This document shows positions 1 to 12,800 of a stretch of 64,000 bases of DNA, one piece after another; position 1 is the first letter of the stretch; every line of letters starts with the position of its first letter. Made by a program: the position numbers and the translations under genes. Below the pieces are notes generated by a model. It saw nothing but the letters and a program-made list of their open reading frames with translations, made no database searches and was not told the DNA's origin. The stretch comes from Ctenosaura bakeri (taxonomy: Eukaryota > Chordata > Lepidosauria > Squamata > Iguanidae), in the NCBI GenBank assembly GCA_948474755.1, contig CAOLHI010000735.1:310001-374000 (forward strand), read 5' to 3'.

Positions 1-709
1 AACTGTAGCTTCAAAATAGCAAAGGTTTTATATGTTCAAACATTGTAGTGTCATGCCCAATACCATCTAGTTTTCAGAATATTTAATGCATATTTATATG
101 AAAACCGGTGCCATCTGAATTCACAGACAATTGACAAGTCACAGTTAGGGCTGCCTCAGGAGGCTGCTGCCTTATTGATGGGAGTGAACTTCAGAATATT
201 TGACACTGGATGTTGAGCAAAAGGCAGGCAGGCAAGCAGCCCTAAACCATGATTTGTTTATTGTAAATTTGGTTAGCACAAACTGTTGTTTTACATTACG
301 TCTGAAATGAGTGTTACTGTTCCTTTCTCAATAATTCTTTCACTTTAACTGTTTATAAAATTGGAATAGCAGTGATTTTCTTAAAGGAGAAACATGCTAA
401 AACAGTACTGTGAAAACACAGTGTTTCAAAAAGTTAGTTTTTAAATTATAACTCCCAAATTCCCCAGCCGGTATGGCCGTGGAGTTGTAGTCCAAGGCAC
501 GAATTGAGTAGTAAGTCCTAAATGGAGTAAAAGCATTGAATCAGTTGGCAAGTCAGCACATACGTAAGTTCCACTGATTCAGTAGATCTACTCTAGCTGG
601 AACTTACATTGAATTTATGCCCCCAAATTAAGTGTCTGCGATAATTTATGCTAATCATAGTTTAGGAAATAAAGCTGTTTGATGTTTGTGATTCTCTTCC
701 TCTGAACAG

Positions 710-871
710 GCTAGACTGTCTGCACAATGTCACTCTGGGAACTTGCAGAGACATCCATCCCATTCTCTGTGTCTGGAATTAAGGAACGGATGAAAGACAA
801 GAAGAATGGTGCTTTAAAATCGGCAAAGCTGAATGCATCTCTTGCATCAAAGATCAGAACAAAAACAATAA
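710..871 (+). CDS. SGO2: SGO2 first coding exon
   Basis: The acceptor is ctctgaacag before 710, and the donor after 871 reads A|GTAGGT. Seventeen bases of 5' UTR, including an in-frame TAG at 712-714, precede the ATG at 727. The exon encodes [20 protein letters not shown] and continues to KIRTKTI, ending in phase 1. The next exon supplies AT to complete an Asn codon, giving the SGO2-typical NNSSI. Any non-coding exon lies further 5', possibly outside the window. Confidence 0.85.
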
Positions 872-3800
872 GTAGGTGTTAGTATTTACAGATAATTTGC
901 TATAATTGACAATTCAGGCTTCAGTGAGGACGGTGGTTCAGCTGTTGAGCCTTGTTTGTTATATCTGAAGGAAAGCTTTCTGGGACCTCAGAGAAACCTA
1001 TTCCACTGGGCAAAAATACTGTATGGTTTATTCAGCATTTTTTTTACTGATGCTGTGAAAGACATATGAAATTGTATCATTCTGGTCCTCAGAACGCCTG
1101 TTTTGGTGAAACTCTTCAATCTTGGAATGTGGGAAAATGCTAGACACATTTTCACAAAGAGAGGAGAGAATACATCATACGTGGCAGGATTGAAGAAGAC
1201 TGTGTCCCCAAAAATGGGAAAGGAAGTGATTTATAAGTATAGTAGACCCTCCATATTTGCAAGGAGTAGGTACACAGAACCCCCATGAAAGTAAAAAACC
1301 CGCAAATAATGCTCCCCACTGGCCCCGGCGTGATTGCACCCTCAGCAGCAGGGAAGCAGAGGGGGGAGGATGGGATTGCCCTTCCTACTTCCACCCACCC
1401 CAGATGCAATCATGCTGGCAGTGGTGGGGAGGGCAAGATCTCCCTCCCCGCTTTGCTCTCCCACCTGCCTTGGATGCGATTGTGGGTGGGGAGCAGAGCT
1501 GGGAGGGCGAGATCATCTTCCCCACTTCGCTCTCCCACCCACCCCAGGCACGATCGCAGGCAGGGAGCAGAGCAGGGAGGCCGAGATCACCCTCCCCCCT
1601 TCACTCTGCCAGTTGCCCAGGGCACGATCGCACCAGCGGCAGCAGAGAGAACTGGGTGGAGGAGATGGCCCCCTCACTTCACTCTCCCACCTGTGGGATA
1701 GTTTGGAATGGGAGGGGGAGAATGGGGGAAGAACACCGCACTGTGAAGAATCAAATCTGCAAGTGTCAAACCTGCAAGTGTGGAGGGCGAACTGTATCAC
1801 TGATAGTCTTGGCTGTTTTTTCATCTGCAAGAAAACAAAACAGGAGTTTTTGTCTCTTCTACCATATTTTTTGTGTTCCTGGGAAAAGGTGTGCAATTTT
1901 AATAGCTGCATGATTACTGTGGTAGAAATTGCATCTGTTAAAAAAAAGAGAGAGAGAGAGACGTCTCTTAATTATGGATTGGTAACCTTGCTTGCCCAAA
2001 TGAGATTAGTAATAGTCTAGTGTACAATGTAAGTGCTATGATCAAAGCTCCATGGTAGAGCACATGCCTCACATTGAGAAAATCTAGGCTCAGTCTTCAG
2101 TATTCAGAAGGCAAAAATTGATAGTGTCCAATGGACTCCACAAAGAGAAAGGAGACGTGCCTCAGAATGCTGAGAAAATGGGCCTAAATTCTTTTTCTAG
2201 TCTTACCCAAAGTAGATGAATCAGTGGGATTTATGTATGTGTTGGCTTACCATTCAATAACTCATTGAATGGGTTTACTCTAGCTGGGACTAACAAACAG
2301 AGTTCCAACCATGGTCTTTATTTGTTAAACAGCTCAACACCAGGGGCCTTATAAAGAATTACAAGAGGACAATGCCTAAATAAAAAACATCCATTGTACA
2401 TAAAAGCATTAGTATATTTGTACATTGCCTTACAGCCTGGATGTAACAATTTCAGATCAGAACTGCAGAACTTTTTGAGTCAGGAAATCCCAAACTGCTT
2501 ACTGACAAAATGAAAGCATATGCATAAAGTGTGAAATTTTAAAATTTCTAGTAAGTAGATGTTAGAAAAAAAAGAGAGAATGTCCGACAGTATATGGCTG
2601 TATCTGGACTAAAGGGGAAGAAACTATCTGAAAAGCCTGAGAGATTTTATTAGAGAATGAGATGGTTACCTTCTTTATTTCAGCTCTGATTTTTTTTTTT
2701 TACAGTTCTGATTTTAACCAGGAAGATTTTATAACAGTAGGAAACAGTCAATTTCCCTGTTTAGCATAAAAGTGATGATTTTAATTTTGGTATCCACATA
2801 CTACTCCTTTGGTAGACCCCTATCATCAATAAAGTTCATCTTCTCTGAAGTTTGTTGCAGAATGGTGTTGTTCCAAGAAATGGCTTGTCAGGGAAGGGTA
2901 TTATGTGATGTTTGTTTGTGCTTTTCGCTAACCATTTAAAGCTACAGCCACACTTTTAGTAACATTACCAATACTTTACAAGATATCATAAAGATACATT
3001 GGGATTTAGTCCAGCACATGCCAGGTAATCAAGCCTCAGATCTCATTAAAAGAACGGACAATGTTGAGGACATCTTAGTGAGGAGCTTTGATTTAAAAGT
3101 ATGTGTGTACAAGTTAAAGAGCCAACATGGTGTAGTGGTTTGAGCATTGGACCACGGCCCTGGAAACCAAGATTCGTTTCCCTTTGCTCAGCCATAGAAA
3201 CCCACTGGGTGGCCTTGGGCAGATCCACACTCTCAGCCCCCAGAAAACCCCATGATGAGGTCACCTAAGGGTTGCCATAAGTCTGAAACAACTTCAAGAC
3301 ACAGAACAATGTGCAAGTTATAAGCAATTCATAAATAGATTAATGTTTTTATGTAAAATGGATGTCATGTATTTTGTCTGTTGTCCTTTTATGATTCTTA
3401 TATAACCCTCTTGAAGAATATCTTGAGAGCATTCACAGAGTGAAACACTGTGTTTTTTTTTTTACCAGACAGACCATCTTTATAGCATCCTGAGATTTGC
3501 TTCCTTTTGTTATGTCAGTCCTTAACAGTGCCCGTTAAAAAGACTATGGGTACCAGAACTGGCAAAGGGCTTCAGTCTGAGAGTTTGGAGAGCTGGTGCC
3601 TGTCATCATACAGGGTTATCCAGACTGATGGTTCGATGTGATACAAGGTGGCTTCATATGTTCAGCTACTGTTTTGTCTATTAAGGTGCAGTGCCACTGT
3701 GACAAACCTGATGGGAGTGGGTCTTGACAACAGAGTCTCCTTGGCAACCAAGGGGGTTTAAGCTGATTGGGTAGTGAAATAGAACCTTGGATAGCCCAGG

Positions 3801-6800
3801 GGAGGGGCTGGTGGAAAAAGGAAGATAACGGATTTTAACTGTCTGGTGTGTGTTTGAGGAGGAGTGTGATTTGTGGTGTGTTTGGGAGAGGTTGGAGATT
3901 TGAAGAGCTCTGTGGGAGAGAGAACTGAGAAATTGGGTGTACGAGAGATAGTGAATGAATTGAAAGAAAGAGAAAGAGAGAAGAAATGGTGTGCTGTTTA
4001 TAAACATTTAGATACAGGACACATTTAAAGCAACAGTGTTACAATAAATGTTTGAAGTTTTGTGTTCCATATAACGGTCTCCCAGAATCTTATTTTGAAT
4101 CCTGGAATATACATGCTACCAATAATATCATCTTGACCTTAGTGCCAACAGTACCACAGTCTTGGAAAATATAAATCACTGCTCATCGTTACATCTGGAA
4201 GAAGGGCAGATTTAGGGAAGGCAGTAAAGGGAGAGAGTCCTGAAAGGAAGAAGCCAAGGGGGGACAAGAGAGAGGAAGGAACTACGTTCTCAGACAAGGA
4301 GAACTGAGGCAGACCCGTTTGTCCTGGCCCTGGCTTGATTCAGAGATCTCCCTGGCTGTTCAGTTCTGATCACAAAGAGGTGTCAGGCTGGGCAGGCTTT
4401 GAGTGCGAGGCTTGGGTGTGCCTTTCGCACTCGACGGCACTGACGAGCAGTGGTTTTTCCCCACGCGTTATAGCCACTCTTTAACTTTTATGTAGCTGAT
4501 GCTTGCAAACTCCTGAGAAGTCCTGGCTTGCAGTAGGGTTGCACTTGCAACATTGTGTGCACAGCATTTTGATCTTGACAAGTGATTAATTCACACATCT
4601 GGCTTCTCACAATCTGGGCACAGAAGAATGAAGCACAAGGCATTTGACAGCCACCCATAACTGAGCATAAATAACAGAATGATGCCCTAGGTCCTACTTA
4701 CTGATGTGAAGGCTTGGAGTTAAAAAAAAAGAAGAGAAAAACTTTTTTGGGGGGGGCTTGGTCTTTATAAATTGGCAAAACGAAAGGGGGACTTTATAGT
4801 TCAGTTTAAGAACTTTATAGCTCCACTGTAGAAAAAAAATTAAATAGTAAATTCAATTTGTAATTATTTTCTGAATAAGCTATACTTTTAAGATATCAAA
4901 CATGATAATTAGATGGCAAACTATGTTATAATGATTTATTTTATATTTCTATAAGCCTTTAATGATTTCTGCCCCAGCACACAAAAACAAACAGGCAAAA
5001 GCCCCGGAGGTAAACCCTGTAAATTTTGCATCTCTAGTCTTGCTCGGTAATGGATGGTTTCATCACAGGCATTCGTCACAAAAGTTATTGTCCAAATTCT
5101 GGAAATAATTGTCTTTCATACTTTCAGTTGTATAGTAGGCCTGTGTGCAACATGGAGGATCCATTCCAGGATTTTGTGTATTATGCAGTTTTCTTATACA
5201 GTGCGGAACACCTCTCTCTCTCTCTCTTTTTTTTAAATACCTGAAATGGCTGACAAAGGGTTCACTCTAGGAATCTCTAGGTCCTCTACTTCTGGGGGAA
5301 GCATGCTATAGAATCCCACTGGAGGCCCCAGAGATTCTTACAGAGAACACTTTGTCAACCACTTCAGCTAAGAAAAAAAGGTTCCACATGTATGTGGTTT
5401 CAGTCATACGTATTCAATGAACTTGTATTAAATGCGAGCATACTGTATTACTTTTTTTTTATAGAACAATTACAATAGTTGGTGGAATTCACAGATCTGT
5501 TAAAAATTTGAGAGGTGATATTTTCTAGGAAATGGCTTGTAAGACTAGTTAAAAAGATTTCATGTGACTTAATCTAAGTCATTAATAAAGTGGAAAAGGA
5601 GGAAACTGTATCTTGCATCCATCCCAAGGAAAACAGCAATTCTGTGCTGTTCTGTCTGAGCAATGCTATTGGATTGGAACTGGTTTCATACAATTTTGAA
5701 GCTTAAGAGACCAGTCCAAAGAAAGTAGGTTGCAGTTAGGGAATGGGGGAAGATGAGGAAGGATCTAATTTTTACATGCTGATTCAAATTTGGTTGTGGG
5801 ACTTGAATATCATGTTCATGCTGAAATAAAACACTGGTGGTGGTGGTGAGTTTACCAATATATTCCTCATTTGTTTTAACAAATACAGATAATTCCTCCA
5901 TTATTAAGGTCACACTAAAACAGAACAACAAAGCTCTGGCCTTGGCCCTCAATGCTGCGAAGGTAACGGCTCAAAGGCTTGCTGATGAAAAGATGCTACT
6001 GCAGAAAGAAGTGGAGCTGTGTAACTTTGAAAATGCTTCCCTGCGCCAGAAGCTCTCCTCTGTGGTATAGTATTTGCAGTCATCTTATCTGTGGTGTTCA
6101 GAACATTTTCTTTAGTGTCACATTTGCAGAGGACAGAAAAGCATTTTGTTTATTGTTTGCCATTATTATTTTATGTGTACTGGTGAGTTGCTAACTCTTA
6201 GGTTTGTATTGGGCCTATTAACAGTAGTGAAGACATTAGAGGATATTGAGATAGCATCTGTACATATGTTTTGGGAGGATATGCTATTAAATGCTTTGTT
6301 TCTGGTACAAGGCTCCCAGTTCTAACATTGCTGTTGTCATTTGTTCATAATTAATGGTCAGTTTTTAGCACATTTAGCCTAGACTGTCTTTCCCTGTCTA
6401 AGGTAAAATGGCAACAGTGACATAACCAGATATGTGTTTATTCATATAAACGTATTCATATGAGTTTATTTCTATTCCAATATTCAGAATAACAATCCGT
6501 GAGCAATAAATACTGCTAGAAATGACAGAGAAATAAATGAATATTAGAAATAAAATATTTCTCTGAGAATTTTGATTATGGGAAATAGCATGACACATAG
6601 AAGTCTTCAATTAGCAGTTGTCTATCAACCTTCCTGGAACACAGAGCAACACCTGTCTAAAGATACATAAAAATTAATTGCATAAGTCCAGGTTAGTTCT
6701 GGCCTCTGACGAGCTCTATTTTTTGGCTGTTCCTCCCAGAAAGTCTGCTACCACTGAGGGAGTCCTTCCAGATTTCTATCTTAAAGGGAGCAATACCAAA

Positions 6801-9800
6801 TACTTCAAATGTTACTGTAATAAAAAGCCAGAGTTTAAAAAAATGAATACGTGAAACTCTGTACTGTGGATACTGGATTAACTGGAAGAAAAGTTATGTA
6901 GTAGTTTGAATGTTGAACTATGACCCTGGAAACCAGGGTTTGATTCTGTGCTTGGCCATAGAAAATCACTGGTGACCTTGGGTGCGTCACACACAGTCAG
7001 TCCCAGAAAACCCTGTGATACATTCACCTTAGAGTGACCATAAGTCAGAAATGACTTGAGAGTGCACAACAACAACAATGTAAAAATGATAAGGTGATCT
7101 CTTTGTGGGTAGTGGCTGTCTTACCTAATAGCTATAACTTCTGGAAAACTGTAATGAGAACTAGTTTGTTATTTTTCCTTTTTTGGATGTAGAGTGGAGA
7201 ATAGTGATGTGATTTAGCTCAGCAGTTCTGATGCAACTTGTCAAGTATTTTGAGGATATTTGAAAAGCTAAGATAGGCAATTGGCATTTGATTTATCATC
7301 TGTGGGAAAATATCAAACTGTTAAATCCTGGAAGCAGAAATCATAGAATCTTAGAATGAGAAGAGCCAGCAAAACCAACCTGCCATACACAACTACACTC
7401 CTGAAAGATGCCCATCCAACCTCTGCTCAAAGACCTCCAAAGATGGAATGTCAACCCCTGCTCTGAGCAGCCCATTCCTTGTGTCAAACAGCTCTTAGAA
7501 TAATGAAGTGCTTCCTAAAGTTTAGATGGAATCTCTTTTCTTGTAATTTTTATCCACTGGGTTCATGATCTAGTCTCTGGAGCAGCAGAAGACAAACTTG
7601 CTCTATCTTCTGCATGATGTCCCTTCAAACATTTACAGATGGTTATCATATTATGTCTCAGCTTTCTCTTCTCCAGACTAAAAATACCTAACTCCCAAAG
7701 TCATTCCTCATAAGATTTGGCTTCCAGACCTCTGATTTATCTTGGTCACCCTTTTCAGGATGCATTCCAGCTTATCAATATCCTTCTTGAGCTGTGGTGC
7801 CCAGAACTGGATGCAATATTCCAAGTGAAGTTTACCCAAAACAAGATAGAGTGTCTCTGCTACCTGCCTTCACCTGTTGCATCAGTTGCACCTGTCTTTT
7901 AATGAATTTAGATGAAGTACTTATGCAATGATGATGGTTCAGTATGAGGAATAAGAAACATGTCATAATTGAAGTTGTTCTCAAGCATTCCATTATTTTG
8001 ACAAGTAAACAGGACCCCTCTAACTCTGTTCATATGTGAAAATTTTTGTCTTATGCAGACCAAATATATAGAAGAACTGCAGCACCACATGAACGCCCGC
8101 TTGCAGGCTGCTATCAAGCTGCTGAGCAGACCTGAGGTAAGAGAATTGTTGACCAGATTTCTTGAGAGTGTCTGTCTCTTTTGTTAGTATGCTTGGCCAA
8201 ATGTAAATCATTTGACCTTCCTTTGAAGGACAGAAACCCACAAAATCTCTCAGCCCCAATGTGTAATTCTCACTGGTCTTTGATAAATAGAATGGAACAT
8301 TATTCAAGAGGTGTATTCTACAAATGTTTTCTATGTTCTTTCCCATCCCCTCTAGAATGGTTCCTGTTCTTTGTTACTGAATGATGCAGAACACTCCAGG
8401 ACTGATAATATCGGAGGCAACCAGGATGATGACAGCTGTTCTTCTCTGTATGTAAAGAAACAAGCTACATTGAGAGCAGTTAGCTTAAATGCATGATGTT
8501 CATTAGGTGTGTCAGGCTCAGCTGTGGGTCCCAACTTACTTTTCCAGTTGTCATTGGCACACCTTAGAGAACATAAATATGAACTGGAGTCTAAGACCTG
8601 TCTGTACATGAAGATTTCTTGTTTATTCTAAGGGTGTTGAGTAACCCCACGTTTTAGCCTTTTGTTATCAGTGCTTGAGGACTCAGTGTTGTGTGTCATG
8701 AGGCAGGGTTTTGAGAACTGTAGCAGTTTGGAAATGGATTCTCTCAGTCTGAACACTTTGAGCCTAAACTTGACTAATTTAAGATTGGTTTTGCCTCTGT
8801 CAGTCACCTTTCTTCCATGTCAACCAAATTTATCATTGCGAAGTGGGAGGCGTTGAGAAAGCTAGGGAAGGCTGGTAGACTTGATCTTTTAGGGCCTTTT
8901 CAGCTTCATCTTTTAGGCCTGGACACCCTCAGAGTATGCTTAGAAACGTCCCTTACTGTAATACAAAGGACTTGTAGCTTCCTATGTCCTTTGTCTTTGT
9001 TGGTTGAATCAGATAATGTGGGCACTATAATTTTTCATCAGAGCTTGTAAAATGACCGTGCTGTGGGGGATTCTGAGAGCAGCAATCTGGAAAAATAACT
9101 TCCCTAAGCTCTGATTCTCATGCACCTTGGGAAGAGAGTAGGTTCCTTAGGTAAGAAGGTCATCTTTTCTGTTTGTTACACATCTTAGTACTGGAGCCCT
9201 TGAATATACATTTTGTTTTGTTTTTTTAATTTTTCTTGCTTCAGAACTGCCCCAAAACCTATGAGAATTCCACTTTCTCACATAGATGATGAAGACAGTG
9301 AAAATGGAAGAGACATAGGAATGGGCACATCCACAGGTTTGCAAATGCTTCCCTTAGGTATAGCAGTATCTGGATCTGGTGAGTTCAGGAGAGCGCACCT
9401 GTGTCTGCTGTGGAAAAATTTCCTCTCTTTATCGTGGATTGGCAGCCAATGAAAATGATGGCCAAAAGTTAAGTAAACGTGGATGGCATTGGTTCAGCAC
9501 TTAACCTGAGTACAATTTTCGGAGGTATATTTGGACATCATTTTACAATTACTTTGACTTGGGGTATAGCATGCTGTAAATTAATAGAAGATGCATGTTG
9601 CTGAGAGACAACATGGAGGAATAAATGCTAGAAAGCACGTTTTATAAATCAGCAAAAAAAAGAAGACTAGGCTCCATGTGCTTATGGATGGTCTAAGTTT
9701 ATTCTTTAAAAGGCCCAACAAAATTTCGGCCTGTTTATAAATTATTTGACCTTTTTGGGGCTATCTTAAAAACAAACATATATGTGTATGTATGTGTGTA

Positions 9801-12800
9801 TCACTTTACAATCTTATAATAAAGAACAACACACATATATAAAACATTACTGAGTCAAAACAGTGAAATATACTGTTTAAATAAAAAATCATATACATTC
9901 CATAAATCCAATCTAAAACAGGGCATTTCTGGAGTCGCTGCTGGGCTTTCTTTGTGAATAGATTATAACAGTGTGAAACTGATATACTTCAGTTTTATCG
10001 ACTGTCCATAAGAATGTGGAGCCTAATCTCATTTTTTCTGCATATTCCAAGGGGTGTCCCCACCCGTTACACTCTGGTACTCATTTAGTTGAGGCTAAGC
10101 CAACTCATTGGGATTTACCTATTTGTAAACAAGCATAGGATGAGGCTGCATATTGTGTTTGTGAATGGAGTTAGGGTGAGTCAGCAGTTTAGGACAATGT
10201 TTGAGAGAGCCAGAAATGTAAAAGGTTAGGTTAATGTGGAATTTTTCACTGTGCTTTTTTTTTTCCTCGGCTGGTGGGAGGTCATGTCTCTGGGCAGTTA
10301 TATGCTTTGTCTTAAAGAAGACCCATTCAGCATATCAATATTTGAAGCCTTCAGCTTTTGCTTTACTCCCCCGTCTCAAGTACAACGTATTTGTTCCCAG
10401 TAGTGAAGATTTTTTGCCACCCAGCGTTTTGTCTTATTTAATAGCAGTTCGAACATTAGGCCAAGTTTGTGTCACTCCGGCTTTCACCCCTAAGAAAACA
10501 TGAAGGCTGCAGTCTGGTGCAGTAAGTCCCATTGAAAACATTGGAGCTCACATCTTAGTAAAGAACTGTGCTATATAAGCCTGATCCTCTGTGTGCCTGC
10601 TTTCTTGGTTACATTTATACTGCTGGCTTATCAAGCCATTACAATGTAATAGTTGGATGTGAACTAGAAAAATGTTAGTTTCAAATCTGTATTCAGACTG
10701 GTTCCCTTGATTAACTTGACCTGGTCATTGCCTTTAGTCTAATGTCTCTGACATGGTTTTTTAGATTATCTGGTTTCATCTGAGTCTATACTATCTCAGG
10801 CTTCATGGAGGAAGGAAGGATCTGTCAGTATTGACTTAAGTTTGAGTTTAAAGGAAACAGACTTGGGAACTATCACAGTATCTTTCAAAGAGCTTCAGAA
10901 ACTCACTGGAATCCTGTTTATCCTTACTGAGAAATAAGTCCAATGGAGTTTACTGCATCAGGCCTAGGGCTTCAGCCTGGAACTCTATGTGAGTCTTTAA
11001 TGATGGTTTGTCTGAGATTTCACTAATCTTGGGCATGGGCTGGGGACACACCAGTAAAATTAATTCTCTTGATAGGACAGAAATACCCTAAGTTAGTGCT
11101 GTGTGAATTTATCTACTGTATCTGTAGCCTGCCTTTCCTGGATAGAGTTCTTTCTACCTGTGTTGCTAAGTATATGTATTTGAAAGTAAGCCACACTGCA
11201 GAGAAATTGATTTAAGAGTAAACATGTATAGCATCAGATTTTTAGTCTCTTCGCCATTAAATTAATCATGGTGTCAAGCAAGCAGACAGAGATTTCCTCC
11301 CCCCAGACCCTAGTCAATAGTGGCTGTTGTTTAAGTGGAACAGTGAACATTCTGGATTTTTGAATATATTTTGAGGATAGACTTCAGCACCTTGGATGAC
11401 TCCTTCAGAGTTCAGATTAAAACTCAAGGCAGATCCACTGCTCCTAGAACATGGAAGCCACCAGCTGTCAGCACCCTTACTACTAGAATTCAGGTTGTAG
11501 ATTTTGTGAGTGAAAGCACTTATGTTAAGGGGTTTGCTGTGACAGAATATGTGGATGTCTTTAATAGAGAACTAGACAAATTAATGGAATTCTGTTAATG
11601 TTTACTTGATGGAATACCCAAATAGAACTTCCATACTTATATCAATTGTGGGAAGGCACATGAAGAGGGCTATTGCATTCACCCACTGCATATGGGTTTC
11701 ATGGCTGAGAACTGATGGACAAAGTTGCTTAAGCTAGACAGGTCTTCAGTTCATGCCCCATGAAGAAAAATATTTAGGCAGACCTTGAAAAAAGTGACAA
11801 TTCCAAGCTTTGAATCTTTGTGTGTTTGTGTTCATCCAACTAAATCAAGTCATTTGTCATTGCAGACAACCTTTCCAGTTCAGCCCAAAGTTCCAGGAGT
11901 TGCTCACTGTCTGCCCTGAGTAAAAATTCTCCCATGCAACATGGCAAGGTTACAAGACCATGCAGTGATAGTGTGGTGCCATTGCATGGGCATGTGACAA
12001 AGAGAAAGAAGCATACAGTAGATGTGTCTGCTGTATTTGACAGGGATTCTCTAATGGAGCCATTTGATAATGTGCTGCATGATGGCCTTCAGGGGCCGAA
12101 GGAACGGGAAGCCAATGCTGCAGAATGTCTTGAAGTCAGCCAGGTTGGTGAACTTGTGTCCCTTGGAACCAAAAGTAAGATCCTTGGGAAGATAAAAGCC
12201 AAAGAAGTCAAAGTGCTAAACAAAGTGAGCTGAAGACAAAGAACAGAGACTCTTCTAGAAAATCAAAGGGAACCTTTGATAATCATAAGGATGATGTTGC
12301 AGTAGTATCTGAAAGCAACAAAGTGAGTAGTGGTAGCAAGATGAAAAGACCTAAGCCTGGAGAATCAAGTCAGCTATATTCCCCAGAGGAGCCAGTGCCA
12401 TGGGCCAGCTTTAGCCAGAAGGAGGAACATAGTTCCAAACACTCTGATAAAACCACAAATTGTAGAACATCCTTTGTGGTGGATCAGACTCCTTCAAAAT
12501 GCGTGCAAACATTCTTGGAAAAGATGAGGAATTTAGAAAGTCAGTTTCAAAATCCAGAAGCAATCTTGAACAATAAAACACAACAAGATGAGGTGAGTCA
12601 TCCTTCCCAGTGCTCTAATAAAACCAGAGGCTGCAGAAGGACCTATGTGGTAGTTACTGATGATTTAGATCATGAGAATGATTGTGCCCCTTCTGCACAT
12701 AAAAATAAAAAAAATACACACTGGGAAAATGAAGAGGATCTAGGCAGCTTGTCCCCAAGTCCAAAGTCCAGCTCATTCATGAGTAAGCCCCTGCTTCACA

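Larger units (their letters stand above)
872..5888 (+). other. SGO2 intron with repeats, no gene
   Basis: Intron between the first two coding exons. It holds a Tigger-like element (1240-1794), a SINE (3119-3310), and a purine-rich stretch at 3680-4150 with an AATAAA that might be an old LTR. No further exon is recognisable. Confidence 0.7.
6065..8058 (+). other. SGO2 intron
   Basis: Holds one SINE (6891-7080) and a CR1-like fragment on the minus strand (7343-7905). The remainder is AT-rich sequence in which I see nothing. Confidence 0.7.

Noticed and set aside
1257..2020. 218-228 codon open frames
   Set aside because: They run through the GC-rich repeats inside a Tigger-like element and encode no known domain.
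3680..4150. Possible solo LTR with AATAAA at 4043-4048
   Set aside because: No convincing TG...CA termini or target duplication could be found.
11371..11598. 76-codon open frame in the SGO2 intron before the long exon
   Set aside because: No match to SGO2, no clear acceptor or donor, and splice phase already works without it. It could be a decayed retroelement piece.
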